The notes beneath the pieces are model-generated. The model saw only the letters and a program-made list of their open reading frames with translations. It was not told the origin of the DNA and searched no databases. Shown here in pieces: positions 33,310 through 43,226 of a DNA stretch of 63,027 bases. A program made the position numbers and the translations under genes. Source of the stretch: JACCYQ01 sp036675565 (GTDB lineage: Bacteria; Bacteroidota; Bacteroidia; Chitinophagales; Chitinophagaceae); NCBI GenBank assembly GCA_036675565.1, contig JAKFER010000300.1, positions 1 through 63,027 of the forward strand, written 5' to 3'. Each line of letters opens with the position of its first letter. Position 1 is the stretch's first letter.

Positions 33310-34761
33310 GTGAGCAGGTTGAAAATCACAGGAAAAGAATTAAGAAAGATCGGCTACCCCGAAGGACCGGTAATCAGTGTTGCCATAAATGTAATGGAAA
33401 AGCATTTCAAACATCTTCCACATACGGAAGCAATTGAAATCCTGAATTCCATATTGCAAAGTCCCAATCAGTATGCGGATGATGCAGTAATTGGGAATAT
33501 TGCCAAAGCATTGGTGCCTAAAACAGATCCGGCTTCCGGGGAGATCATTAACATCAATGAAAAAGGAATTCTTTTTAATGTCTTTGGTGGCGAACATATT
33601 GAAGATGGCGCCTTGCACCAAATGAATACAGCAGCCCGTTTGCCGGTTTCTGTGGCCGGGGCATTAATGCCTGATGCACATTCCGGTTATGGATTACCGA
33701 TAGGAGGTGTGCTGGCGACAAGAAATGTTGTTATACCATACGGAGTTGGCGTGGATATCGGTTGCAGAATGTGCCTGAGTATTTATGATATCGATCCGCA
33801 GGAATTAATACAAAAAGAAAATTATTTAACCCGGGAATTGAATGAAGCAACGCTTTTTGGAAGTGGAGAAGGCTTTGCGAAACCGAGTGAACATGAGGTG
33901 CTTGATCACCCGGCCTTTGATGCAATGCCGTTACTAAAAGGTTTGCAGGACAGGGCCGTTAAGCAATTAGGTTCTTCCGGTTCGGGAAATCATTTCGTTG
34001 AATTTGGTATAATTCAAATTGAGCATAAAGATGATGTTTTAGGTGTGGAAGCAGGATCTTATCTGGGGCTGCTTTCTCATTCCGGGTCCCGGGGTTTAGG
34101 GGCTAATATCGCCAACCATTACACGAAAATCGCCAAGCTGAAAAGAAAATTGCCGGGCGATGCGGCCAATCTTGCCTGGCTCGATTTGAATGAGGAAGAA
34201 GGTGCGGAATATTGGCTGGCCATGAACCTTGCGGGTGAATACGCTTCTGCATGTCATCATATCATTCATGAAAAGATTGCCTTGCAGCTTGGCCGGCAGC
34301 CTATCAGGATGGTTGAAAATCACCACAATTTTGCATGGAAAGAAATGTATGAAGGGGAAGAAGTGATTGTGCATCGCAAAGGAGCCACTCCTGCTGGCAA
34401 AGATGTTTTGGGTATCATTCCCGGAAGCATGACTGCCGATGGATTTATCGTGAAAGGTAAAGGCCTGGATGCTTCTTTACATTCTGCATCGCACGGGGCC
34501 GGGAGAAAAATGAGTCGCACGGCCGCAATCAACTCTATCACACAAAAAGCCTTACAGGATGAATTATTAAAGTATGGTGTAAAATTATTAGGTGGTGGTT
34601 TAGATGAAGCGCCTTTTGCATATAAAAATATTGAAGAAGTGATGAGAAGTCAGCGCTCACTCGTTGACGTGATAGGGAGGTTCACTCCAAAAATAGTGAA
34701 GATGGATAGCGGCAAACATAAAATCTTTGGCAAAAAGAATCGCAAAAATTCTTCCAGGTAA
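33310..34761 (+). CDS. rtcB: RNA-splicing ligase RtcB
   Basis: 483 residues. RtcB signatures: GALMPDAHSGYGLPIGGVLAT, GVGVDIGCRM (metal-binding Asp and Cys), GSSGSGNHFVEFG, LSHSGSRGLG, VENHHNFAW, and the guanylylated-His motif SASHGAGRKMSR. Known reaction: GTP-dependent joining of 2',3'-cyclic or 3'-phosphate RNA ends to 5'-OH ends in RNA repair or tRNA splicing. The start is a GTG at 33310. No RtcA or archease is next to it; the nearby 2H-like gene acts on the same chemistry in active relatives but is degenerate. Same strand as the radical SAM gene, 141 bp behind it. Confidence 0.95.
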   Translation: MSRLKITGKELRKIGYPEGPVISVAINVMEKHFKHLPHTEAIEILNSILQSPNQYADDAVIGNIAKALVPKTDPASGEIININEKGILFNVFGGEHIEDGALHQMNTAARLPVSVAGALMPDAHSGYGLPIGGVLATRNVVIPYGVGVDIGCRMCLSIYDIDPQELIQKENYLTRELNEATLFGSGEGFAKPSEHEVLDHPAFDAMPLLKGLQDRAVKQLGSSGSGNHFVEFGIIQIEHKDDVLGVEAGSYLGLLSHSGSRGLGANIANHYTKIAKLKRKLPGDAANLAWLDLNEEEGAEYWLAMNLAGEYASACHHIIHEKIALQLGRQPIRMVENHHNFAWKEMYEGEEVIVHRKGATPAGKDVLGIIPGSMTADGFIVKGKGLDASLHSASHGAGRKMSRTAAINSITQKALQDELLKYGVKLLGGGLDEAPFAYKNIEEVMRSQRSLVDVIGRFTPKIVKMDSGKHKIFGKKNRKNSSR

Positions 34762-34986
34762 ACTAAATTATTTTAATTTTTATAATCTGAATTTTTAGCT
34801 AATTCACTTCTGACGAATAAGTATTCTTACTTATTTCTTTGTATGCATATTTTTAAATTTAAATAATGCTTTCTGCAATTTTATTTTTAGTGGAAATTTT
34901 TTATTAATTGGTAATTTGTTAAAACTAATTTAATATGCAGGTCCGATTGTCCGCATAAATTTGCCATGCATCTTAATAAAATGCGT

Positions 34987-35505
34987 ATGTCATCTGAAAA
35001 CTTATTGAAGCTAAAAGGAGGGGATCACGCGATATTCAATACCATTTATGAAGATTGGAATAGGAAGGTTTTCTATTACTTTTTACAAAAAACAAATGAT
35101 CAAAATGCCGCGCAGGAACTGACCCAGCAAACTTTTATAAAATTCTGGAAATACAGGTCACTGCTTTCTATTGAACTGACCATTGATCAACAATTATTTC
35201 AAAAGGCCAGGCTCATCTTCATCGACTGGCTTCGAAAAGAAGCTACTTATCGAAAATATTTTTCGCAGGATATGGAAAATGCACAGGATGCAAATTTACA
35301 TACCGAAACAAATACAGACTTCAGGCATCACATTGAAAACTCGCTTAAAAGTCTTTCGCCTAAAAGAAGAAAAGTTTTTGAATTGAAACATATCCATGGA
35401 TATTCCTATAAAGAGATCGCTGAATTTATGGGAATAACTGTGAAAACCGTGGATAACCACTTGCTTAAAGCCACAAGCCAGTTAAAAAAAGTTCTTAATC
35501 TTTGA
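34987..35505 (+). CDS. ECF sigma factor (FecI-like)
   Basis: 172 residues from the ATG at 34987. Region 2: LKLKGGDHAIFNTIYEDWNRKVFYYFLQKTNDQNAAQELTQQTFIKFWKYRS. Region 4: LKSLSPKRRKVFELKHIHGYSYKEIAEFMGITVKTVDNHLLKATSQLKKVL. This is the Bacteroidota FecI-type sigma that normally precedes a FecR anti-sigma and a SusC/SusD pair, exactly the order seen here. Two more in-frame ATGs lie 6 and 21 bp upstream, and a TAAATTTG -7-like element is at 34956-34963; the third ATG gives the usual family N-terminus. Confidence 0.93.
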   Translation: MSSENLLKLKGGDHAIFNTIYEDWNRKVFYYFLQKTNDQNAAQELTQQTFIKFWKYRSLLSIELTIDQQLFQKARLIFIDWLRKEATYRKYFSQDMENAQDANLHTETNTDFRHHIENSLKSLSPKRRKVFELKHIHGYSYKEIAEFMGITVKTVDNHLLKATSQLKKVLNL

Positions 35506-35611
35506 GGGTAATTATTCTCTCAAACATTTAGCCAGGCTGCTTTTTTAAATTTTATTTTTTGATCAGTAGGGAATTAGATGCCATCCAAACGTACTTCATT
35601 ATCTAAGAAGT

Positions 35612-37051
35612 ATGGACAAAGCCGATTTACTTAAAAAGTTTTTAAATAATGCCTGCAATGAGCAAGAGGCCAAATTGGCTATGCAATATCTTGAAGAGGA
35701 ACCGGGATTGATGGATGAATTACTAAATAAGTCGGAATGGGATGAAATTGATTTATCGGTTCCATTGCACCCTGAATTAGAGAATGAAATAAAAAGAAAT
35801 GTATACAGGAAAACACGCAAACCTGTTTATACAATATTACGGCCCGTTCTTGCATATGCGGCATTGCTGGCTGCTGCATTCTTTGGATTAATGTATTTTA
35901 ATCAGAAAGAAAAAGTACAAGTTGATAATACCATTTCTGCGTCGGATATAAAAATTTCTTCAACAAATAAAATAGTAAACAATACAACTGGTATTAAAGT
36001 TTTTACTCTCGCAGATAATTCCTCAGTTCAATTGTATCCAGGTTCTTCCATCATATATGAAAAAGCATTTACCGCTAACCGCAAAATTCATTTAAGCGGG
36101 AAGGCGATATTTAATGTTACAAAAAATATCGAGAGTCCTTTTGTTGTTCATTCCGGCGAAATAAGTACAACGGCTCTGGGCACTCAATTTTTAGTTGATA
36201 ACAGTAACGATATTACAAGGGTTAATGTAAAACTCTTTGAAGGCAGGGTGGTAGTACAACCTATTGAGGGAGGTGTGCAATTTCAACAAACTTTCCTGGA
36301 AGCCGGGCAGCAATGTTTTGTCGATATCAGCACCAGCCTGGTGAAAGTGGAATCTATATTCACAAAACAACATCTTGCCTGGAATAAAAAATCATCAATT
36401 AAAACAAATAATGTCATTTCTGTAAACAAAGGGAATGATGTTCTTGAATTTACTAAAATGCCTATGCCACAGGTTTTAAACAACCTGCAGGAAGTGTTTG
36501 GCCGGAAAATTTATTTTAATAAGAATGATATTGATGAAAACCTGTTTACAGGTTCATTTACCGTAAAGGATTCGTTGATGAATATCTTGAGCATGATTGC
36601 TTTAATGAATGATCTTCACATCGAGTTGAATAATGATTCTATCAACGTTTCTAAACTAAATAGAAATATTCACCAGGAAAACAAAGATGCTAGTTATGAG
36701 CAACACAATGTTGTTGACAAAGCTACTTTACAACAAAAGATAGCATTGCCTGAGATGACGAACGTTCCGTTTTTTGAATTGAATACAGTTGAATTACAAA
36801 AGAATGAGATCATAGTGGGGGAAAACGGCATTGGCTTTACTGGCATTTCATTGCCGGGTCTATTTGAAGAACTTCAAAAACAAACTAAAAGGAAAATTTA
36901 TTTTAATGAAGAAGAGTTGAAGCATATCAATTTTACCGGTTCAATACCATATAAAAGTTCCATAGGCAGTACGCTGTCTGCAATTTGTCTTAGCAACGGC
37001 TTAAAACTAACGGTAAAGAACAGGTCATATTATATCAGCAAGGTTGAATAG
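35612..37051 (+). CDS. FecR-type anti-sigma factor with duplicated C-terminal module
   Basis: 479 residues, longer than the roughly 320-400 usual for FecR homologues. Cytoplasmic N-terminus (1-70), one transmembrane segment (about 74-96), FecR domain (about 127-240: VFTLADNSSVQLYPGSSIIYE, then GTQFLVDN, LFEGRVVVQP). Then come two copies of a DUF4974/STN-like module at about 279-348 and 408-477. Both copies carry RKIYFN followed by an acidic stretch and FTGS. Known role: transmits the state of an outer-membrane transporter to the sigma factor. The duplication is unusual and coincides with a SusC partner that lacks an STN domain. Confidence 0.9.
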   Translation: MDKADLLKKFLNNACNEQEAKLAMQYLEEEPGLMDELLNKSEWDEIDLSVPLHPELENEIKRNVYRKTRKPVYTILRPVLAYAALLAAAFFGLMYFNQKEKVQVDNTISASDIKISSTNKIVNNTTGIKVFTLADNSSVQLYPGSSIIYEKAFTANRKIHLSGKAIFNVTKNIESPFVVHSGEISTTALGTQFLVDNSNDITRVNVKLFEGRVVVQPIEGGVQFQQTFLEAGQQCFVDISTSLVKVESIFTKQHLAWNKKSSIKTNNVISVNKGNDVLEFTKMPMPQVLNNLQEVFGRKIYFNKNDIDENLFTGSFTVKDSLMNILSMIALMNDLHIELNNDSINVSKLNRNIHQENKDASYEQHNVVDKATLQQKIALPEMTNVPFFELNTVELQKNEIIVGENGIGFTGISLPGLFEELQKQTKRKIYFNEEELKHINFTGSIPYKSSIGSTLSAICLSNGLKLTVKNRSYYISKVE

Positions 37052-37159
37052 AAAAAGAAACACAATCAACTGAAATATTTATCAATAACAGCCTTTAATT
37101 CCGATAGACTTTAATAATAGTTATCGGGATTTTGAGGAACAAAACTAAAAATTGCACGA

Positions 37160-40100
37160 ATGAGAATTATCAGATCTTTAAGCACGGCGTTGCTTTTATT
37201 ATTTTCAATCGCAGTTTTTGCGCAAACCAGTACAACGGTTACAGGAACAGTGCTTGATGAAAGTTCTTCCCCGCTGCCAGGGGTTACGGTTATTGCAATG
37301 AATGCATCCGACACTACGCAAACTGAAATGACTTCAACCAATGCCCAGGGTGTATTCAGGTTTACGAATTTGACGGGAAACAAGGTTTATCATTTTCGTT
37401 TCTCGCATATTGGATTCGACAATCATTCAATTAACAATTTTGCATTAAAGCAAGGGGAGAATAATTCTTTGCTTGTTAGAATGCAAACGTCAGAAACTGC
37501 TTCTCTTCAGGGAGTAGTAGTTGTTGGATATGGTACACAGCAAAAAGTAAATTTAACGGGAGCAGTTAACCAGGTAAATGGTGACGATTTCAGGGACAGG
37601 CCGGTGACCAATATTTCTTCTATGCTGCAGGGGGCCATTCCAAATTTAAATATTCGCGTAGGTGGTGGTATGCCCGGTCAAATGGGTAGCCTGAATGTAA
37701 GAGGTGTTACATCAATCAGTGGAAACAATGCATTAACAGGAAGTCCGCTGGTATTGATAGATGGTATTCCAGGCACATTGGATCGGTTAGCACCTGAAGA
37801 AGTACAAAGCATTACTGTTTTAAAAGATGCCGCTTCTGCTGCAATCTATGGAGCACGTGGAGCATTCGGTGTGGTGTTGGTCACCACAAAAAGCGGTGCA
37901 GCCGGTAAAGTAACAATCCGTTATAATAATTCATTTGGATACGCCACACCAACGGTTAGTACAAATTTTATGACGAAAGGATATGACTGGATGAAATTAC
38001 ATGACCGTGCATTGGCACATGTGGGTGGATATTCCGGTTACACCGATACGGATTATGCAGAATTACTGGCACGCAGAGATGATGAAACAGAAGATCCCAG
38101 CAGGCCTTGGGTAACCATTCAAAACAGGAATGGAAGAGACCAATACGTTTATTATGGTAATTATGATTGGTGGGACATCATGTTTACAAAATGGCAGGGT
38201 ATTACAAATCATAATTTGAATATCAGCGGTGGAAATGATAAGGTGACTTACATGATCAATGGAAACATGAAAAACATGGATGGCATCATGAGGATTCAAC
38301 CGGATAAATATAAATCACATACTATTCGTTCAAAAGTATCTGCAAAGCTTACACCCTGGTTAAAAGTTTCAAACAATATTAATTTCTATAATTCTACTTA
38401 TGATTATTATGGAAGACAAGGTGGTGGCAACGCAAATTTTGTTCACATCAATGTGCATGGTTCACCAGCTTATGCACCGATCAATCCCGATGGCACAGCC
38501 TCATACAGAACGGGTTTAAATAATTATGATATTGGTGATGGCATATTTGCCATGTTGATAGATGGTAAAACAAAAGGTGCTGAAAGGAAATATGAGTTAA
38601 CGACCATTTCTGAAGTAGTGGTATCACCCATAAAAAACCTGAATATTACCGGTAATTATAGTTACAGTATGTATACCGATCCAAGTTATTACCGACAGGT
38701 TGCGGCAAAATACTCCTTAACACCCGGTGTAATTGAAACTACACCAAAATACAGTGTTGACCAGTTAACAGAGGACCAGCAATTTAACCAGGTACATGTG
38801 ATTAATGTTTACGCAGACTATTCTAAAAGTTTTAACCGGGTGCACAATTTTAAGATCATGGCCGGTTTTAACCAGGAACATCACAAGGCAAAAAAGATTA
38901 CAGCAACACGCCAGGATCTTTCATCCGAAGTGTTGAACGATCTTAACCTCGGAACCGGTGAACAGACTGTTTTCGGAGGTTCCAGCGCATATGCATTGCA
39001 GGGATATTTTTACAGGTTAAATTATAACTACAAAGGCAAATACCTGTTTGAAACAAATGGTCGGTATGACGGCTCTTCGCGTTTCCCTGCAGAACAGCGA
39101 TTTGGATTTTTCCCCTCTGCATCAGTTGGATGGCGTATCAGCGAAGAAGAATTTTTCAGTCCCATAAAACATATCGTCAGCGATTTAAAAATCCGTGGAT
39201 CAGTGGGTCAGTTGGGTAACCAGGCCGTAAGCAGCCCGTATCCATATATTTCTACTATGAACCCGGGAACGATGGCATATATCCTGGATGGTGAAAGAGC
39301 AAGATATTATGCGTCTCCTTCTCCTGTTTCGGGAGACTTAACATGGGAACGGGTAACTTCTTATAACGTGGGTATAGACGCGGCATTCTTAAGAAACAGG
39401 TTAACCGTTACCTACGATCAGTATGTAAGAAATACGGAAGGCATGTTAAGTAATGGAATAAAAATTCCAAATGTTTTCGGTGCTTCGCAACCGTTAGTTA
39501 ATACGGCTGATTTGCGTACCAAAGGATTTGAAGTTTCGCTTGGATGGAGAGATATGGTAATGGTAGGTGGTAAACCTTTAAAATATAATGCAGGCTTCAA
39601 CCTGAGTGATAACAGATCATATATTACCAAAATCAATAACCCCACAAAATTGACATATACTTTATATGAGGGAAAAGAAATTGGTGAGATATGGGGATAT
39701 ATTACTGATGGATATTTTAGAACAGATGCTGAAGCCAAAACCTACCCGGTAAACCAGGCATGGCTGAACAGGGGTAGAATTGATAACAATATTCCGATCC
39801 GTGCAGGTGATCTGCGCTGGGTAGATTTGAATGGTGATAATGTAATTAATGCAGGTGCAAATACTTTAGATGATCCGGGTGATCAGCGTGTAATTGGAAA
39901 CAGTACACCACGGTATCATTATTCTTTTAATGCAGGTGTAAACTGGAGAAACTTTGACCTGAATGTATACTTCCAGGGTTTAGGAAAAATGGATTGGTAT
40001 CCGGGAAATAATGCAGACCGTTTCTGGGGGCCTTATTCCCGTCCATATTTCTCTTTCATTCCTGAAGATTTTGAAAGCCTGATTTGGTCGCCTGAAAATC

Positions 40101-40420
40101 CAAATGCATACTTCCCAACTTTGATGGCTTATGTTGCATTGAATGCAAATAATGAATTGCGGGCCACCAATAATAAATACCTGCAGGACCTTGCTTACCT
40201 GCGGTTGAAAAATCTAACCCTGGGTTATATGTTGCCAGAGTCGCTCACAAAAAGATTTAAGATCAATGGATTCAGAATGTTTGTGAGTGGAGAGAATATG
40301 TTTACCTGGACAAAACTTAATACAAAATATATCGATCCTGAACAAGCAATGGCAGATGGAAATGGAAGGGTATATCCATTTAGTAAAACGTATTCTTTTG
40401 GTTTCGATATAACATTCTAA
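37160..40420 (+). CDS. SusC/RagA-type TonB-linked outer-membrane transporter
   Basis: 1086 residues. Signal peptide (1-22), carboxypeptidase-regulatory-like domain (about 27-115: TVTGTVLDESSSPLPGVTVIAM, GVFRFTNLTGNKVYHFRFSHIGF), plug (about 118-240: LQGVVVVGYGTQQKVNLTGAV, MLQGAIPNLNIRVGGG, VLIDGIPGTLDRLAPEEVQSITVLKDAASAAIYGARGAFGVVLVTTKSG), then a long barrel ending in FGFDITF. There is no STN domain between the signal peptide and the regulatory-like domain, although the upstream sigma/FecR genes suggest trans-envelope signalling. Substrate unknown; SusD follows 109 bp later. Confidence 0.95.
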   Translation: MRIIRSLSTALLLLFSIAVFAQTSTTVTGTVLDESSSPLPGVTVIAMNASDTTQTEMTSTNAQGVFRFTNLTGNKVYHFRFSHIGFDNHSINNFALKQGENNSLLVRMQTSETASLQGVVVVGYGTQQKVNLTGAVNQVNGDDFRDRPVTNISSMLQGAIPNLNIRVGGGMPGQMGSLNVRGVTSISGNNALTGSPLVLIDGIPGTLDRLAPEEVQSITVLKDAASAAIYGARGAFGVVLVTTKSGAAGKVTIRYNNSFGYATPTVSTNFMTKGYDWMKLHDRALAHVGGYSGYTDTDYAELLARRDDETEDPSRPWVTIQNRNGRDQYVYYGNYDWWDIMFTKWQGITNHNLNISGGNDKVTYMINGNMKNMDGIMRIQPDKYKSHTIRSKVSAKLTPWLKVSNNINFYNSTYDYYGRQGGGNANFVHINVHGSPAYAPINPDGTASYRTGLNNYDIGDGIFAMLIDGKTKGAERKYELTTISEVVVSPIKNLNITGNYSYSMYTDPSYYRQVAAKYSLTPGVIETTPKYSVDQLTEDQQFNQVHVINVYADYSKSFNRVHNFKIMAGFNQEHHKAKKITATRQDLSSEVLNDLNLGTGEQTVFGGSSAYALQGYFYRLNYNYKGKYLFETNGRYDGSSRFPAEQRFGFFPSASVGWRISEEEFFSPIKHIVSDLKIRGSVGQLGNQAVSSPYPYISTMNPGTMAYILDGERARYYASPSPVSGDLTWERVTSYNVGIDAAFLRNRLTVTYDQYVRNTEGMLSNGIKIPNVFGASQPLVNTADLRTKGFEVSLGWRDMVMVGGKPLKYNAGFNLSDNRSYITKINNPTKLTYTLYEGKEIGEIWGYITDGYFRTDAEAKTYPVNQAWLNRGRIDNNIPIRAGDLRWVDLNGDNVINAGANTLDDPGDQRVIGNSTPRYHYSFNAGVNWRNFDLNVYFQGLGKMDWYPGNNADRFWGPYSRPYFSFIPEDFESLIWSPENPNAYFPTLMAYVALNANNELRATNNKYLQDLAYLRLKNLTLGYMLPESLTKRFKINGFRMFVSGENMFTWTKLNTKYIDPEQAMADGNGRVYPFSKTYSFGFDITF

Positions 40421-40529
40421 CAATCAGAATTAATAATCTTAGTATGAAATGAGCCATAAGCTATCGCATACCAACTGGGATGAATATTTGGCGAATTCCA
40501 TATGGCTAAAAAAAAATAAAAATAAACAG

Positions 40530-42287
40530 ATGAAAAGTAGAAAATATATTTATTTCGTTTTGATATTATCTGTGATTGCTGCATCGTGTCAGAAAAACGT
40601 ACTCGATCAATATCCCACAGCATCCATTTCCCCCAATACATTCTTTCAAACAGAAGGTGATTTAAAAGCATACACCAACCTGTTTTATTCTCATTTACCA
40701 GATGCAGGTTTTATTTATGGTGAAGATGCTGATAACGTTGTAAAATCATCCGTAGAAAGAGAAATCGCCGGTACGCGACTGGTTCCTACAACCGATGGCA
40801 GATGGTCCTGGTCACAGTTAAGAAATATCAACTTCTTTTTAACCAGTGAAAACGTTCAAAATTTTCCTAACGCCAGCATCAGGAATAAATATATTGGTTT
40901 AGCTAAATTTTTCAGGGCGCTTTTTTATTTTGAAAAAGTAAAATCTTACGGTGATGTTCCCTGGTATAATGTAGTTATCGAAACAAATGATGAAGCCAAT
41001 TTGATGAAGGCCCGTGACCCGCGAACATTGATCATGGATTCTGTGTTAGCTGATATTGATTTTGCTATAGAGCATTTGGATGCAACAAAAAGCGTTGAGC
41101 GAGTTACAAAATGGACCGCACTGGCATTAAAATCCCGTATTGCATTGTACGAAGGAACCTGGAGAAAATATCATACAGAGTTCAATATTGATGGCGCTGA
41201 AAAATTCCTGGCTGAAAGTGTTGAAGCTTCTGAAGCATTAATGAATGCCGGTGTTTATTCTGTTTACAATAAAACAACTGGTCCTACCGGAAAACCTTAC
41301 CAGGATCTTTTTGCAACCCTCACCCTGGACCCAGTTGCAGATGAAGTGATTCTTGGCCGCAGGTATTCTAATGATCTAAGTCTGCGTCATGGATTGCAAT
41401 TTTACATGACTGCAAGAACACAAGGGAAACCCGGTTTTGAAAAACGCCTGGTGAATAGTTATTTAATGGCAGATGGAACAAGATTCACTGATATTCCTGG
41501 TTTTGAAACAATGGAATTTTATGATGAAGTGCAAAACAGGGATCCGCGGCTTTCTCAAACTATCCGCACTCCGGGTTATAAAAGAGTAGGTGCTTCTGTT
41601 ACTTCTTCTGTTGATTTTGAAGCTACGATGACTGGCTACCAGCCAATAAAATGGATGAATAATCCAAGTATGGATGGCAATGGTCAATCGTTTAATGATA
41701 TGGTCATTTTCAGGTATGGAGAAGTGTTATTAAATTATGCAGAAGCGAAAGCAGAATTAGGAACACTCACACAGGCTGATATTGATAAATCAATCAAATT
41801 ATTAAGAGATCGTGTTGGTATGCCCAACCTGGATATGGCGGCAGCCAATGCGAATCCTGATCCTTATCAGGCCAATCTTTATCCAAATGTAACGGGGCCA
41901 AATAAAGGAGTGATTTTAGAAATACGCAGAGAACGTCGCATTGAACTGGTGATGGAATCAAATCTTAGATGGGAAGATTTAATGCGTTGGAAAGAAGGTC
42001 ACTTATTGGCCGATCCATTTAAAGGCACTTATTTCCCCGGCGCTGGTTTTTATGATCTGGACAGAAATGGTGTAAATGAAATAGAAATTTACGAAGGCTC
42101 ACGGCCACCCGCAACCGGACCTTACCAGTTTCCTGCAAGCGATTTATCGGAAGGAACAAAAGGTAATATTCTTACAAACCGCAACATCATTAAAACATTT
42201 AATGAAAACAAAGATTACCTGTGGCCACTGCCGATAGAAGACCTGACACTAAATCCTAATCTTACACAAAATCCTGGATGGCAATAA
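40530..42287 (+). CDS. SusD/RagB nutrient-binding outer-membrane lipoprotein
   Basis: 585 residues. The signal peptide KSRKYIYFVLILSVIAASC has a lipobox (Cys at about 20). The SusD family N-terminus LDQYPTASISPNTFFQTEGDLKAYTNLFYS, the TPR-like helical core (KYIGLAKFFRALFYFEKVKSYGDVPWY) and the C-terminal LRWEDLMRWKEGHLLADPFKGTYFPG are typical. It caps the SusC barrel and binds the ligand. The frame is open back to 40449, but the ATG at 40530 begins the lipoprotein signal and is chosen. The ligand cannot be deduced. Confidence 0.94.
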   Translation: MKSRKYIYFVLILSVIAASCQKNVLDQYPTASISPNTFFQTEGDLKAYTNLFYSHLPDAGFIYGEDADNVVKSSVEREIAGTRLVPTTDGRWSWSQLRNINFFLTSENVQNFPNASIRNKYIGLAKFFRALFYFEKVKSYGDVPWYNVVIETNDEANLMKARDPRTLIMDSVLADIDFAIEHLDATKSVERVTKWTALALKSRIALYEGTWRKYHTEFNIDGAEKFLAESVEASEALMNAGVYSVYNKTTGPTGKPYQDLFATLTLDPVADEVILGRRYSNDLSLRHGLQFYMTARTQGKPGFEKRLVNSYLMADGTRFTDIPGFETMEFYDEVQNRDPRLSQTIRTPGYKRVGASVTSSVDFEATMTGYQPIKWMNNPSMDGNGQSFNDMVIFRYGEVLLNYAEAKAELGTLTQADIDKSIKLLRDRVGMPNLDMAAANANPDPYQANLYPNVTGPNKGVILEIRRERRIELVMESNLRWEDLMRWKEGHLLADPFKGTYFPGAGFYDLDRNGVNEIEIYEGSRPPATGPYQFPASDLSEGTKGNILTNRNIIKTFNENKDYLWPLPIEDLTLNPNLTQNPGWQ

Positions 42288-42340
42288 TTGATAAAATGGA
42301 AAGAATAATTATAACTAGAAAAAAAAATTTCAGAATAGGA

Positions 42341-43213
42341 ATGAAAATATTTGGTTTTTTATTTGTCGGGTTGATAATGTTGGCTTGTAATAAAGAGCCA
42401 TACCTGCCGGGTACCCCTCCAATCACAGTTGAAATAGGAAATGGTGATGATACCTATGGAAGTGATAATGATAATATGGCCTTAATGGGTTCTTTAAAAA
42501 CAATGACATACAATATTCATATTCTCAACCCGCCATCCAAACCTGGCGAAACGGATATTAATGCAACTGCCAAAGTAATTATTGATGCAAACCCGGACGT
42601 CGTGTTCTTGCAGGAGGTTGATAAGAATACAGGTCGTAATAATTTTGACGGCGACCAGGCAAAAGAATTGGCAAAGCTGGTTAAAATGAATTTTGTTTTT
42701 TATTCAGCTGCATCAGTTGGAAGAGGATTATACGGTGTAGCCATATTGAGTAAATATCCATTGAAGAATATTAAAAAATACATGTTAACAAAGGAAAGTG
42801 CTTCTACCGAGCAGCGTGTTTTGGGTACAGCACTGGTGGACTTGCCGGGAAAAGATTCATTGATGCTGGCCGTAACACATTTGCAACATAACAGCGCAAC
42901 AAACAGGTTGCAGCAGGTTAAAGATATTGTGAATACCCTCGGAACTTTTAAAGAAAGGATCATTATTGGTGGTGATTTTAATGAATTGGAAAGTGCAACT
43001 GAATTCTTTAATGTTTTTGATGGCAGTTTTACCCGCACTTGTAAAGGTGTTAATTGTCCTCCTACTTTCTCAGCGCAATTGCCAAAATCTGTTATAGATT
43101 ATTTAGCATATAAACCATCCAGTGCATTTACTGTAAAAAATCACCAGGTTATCGGTGAATATTATGCATCGGATCATTTACCTGTTATGGCAGAATTAAA
43201 TTTAATCAGATAA
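42341..43213 (+). CDS. Endonuclease/exonuclease/phosphatase-family lipoprotein
   Basis: 290 residues. Lipoprotein signal KIFGFLFVGLIMLAC, then an EEP (DNase I-like) domain with its metal and catalytic motifs: MTYNIHI, VVFLQEVD (Glu), IIGGDFNE (Asp and Asn) and ASDHLPVMAEL (Asp-His). The family hydrolyses phosphodiester or phosphomonoester bonds in nucleic acids, inositol phosphates or sphingolipids. As part of a SusC/SusD operon it suggests a phosphate-containing polymer or lipid as the imported substrate (inference). Upstream in-frame ATGs overlapping the susD end are rejected because they precede the lipoprotein signal. Confidence 0.88.
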   Translation: MKIFGFLFVGLIMLACNKEPYLPGTPPITVEIGNGDDTYGSDNDNMALMGSLKTMTYNIHILNPPSKPGETDINATAKVIIDANPDVVFLQEVDKNTGRNNFDGDQAKELAKLVKMNFVFYSAASVGRGLYGVAILSKYPLKNIKKYMLTKESASTEQRVLGTALVDLPGKDSLMLAVTHLQHNSATNRLQQVKDIVNTLGTFKERIIIGGDFNELESATEFFNVFDGSFTRTCKGVNCPPTFSAQLPKSVIDYLAYKPSSAFTVKNHQVIGEYYASDHLPVMAELNLIR

Positions 43214-43226
43214 ATAATTTCTAAAA

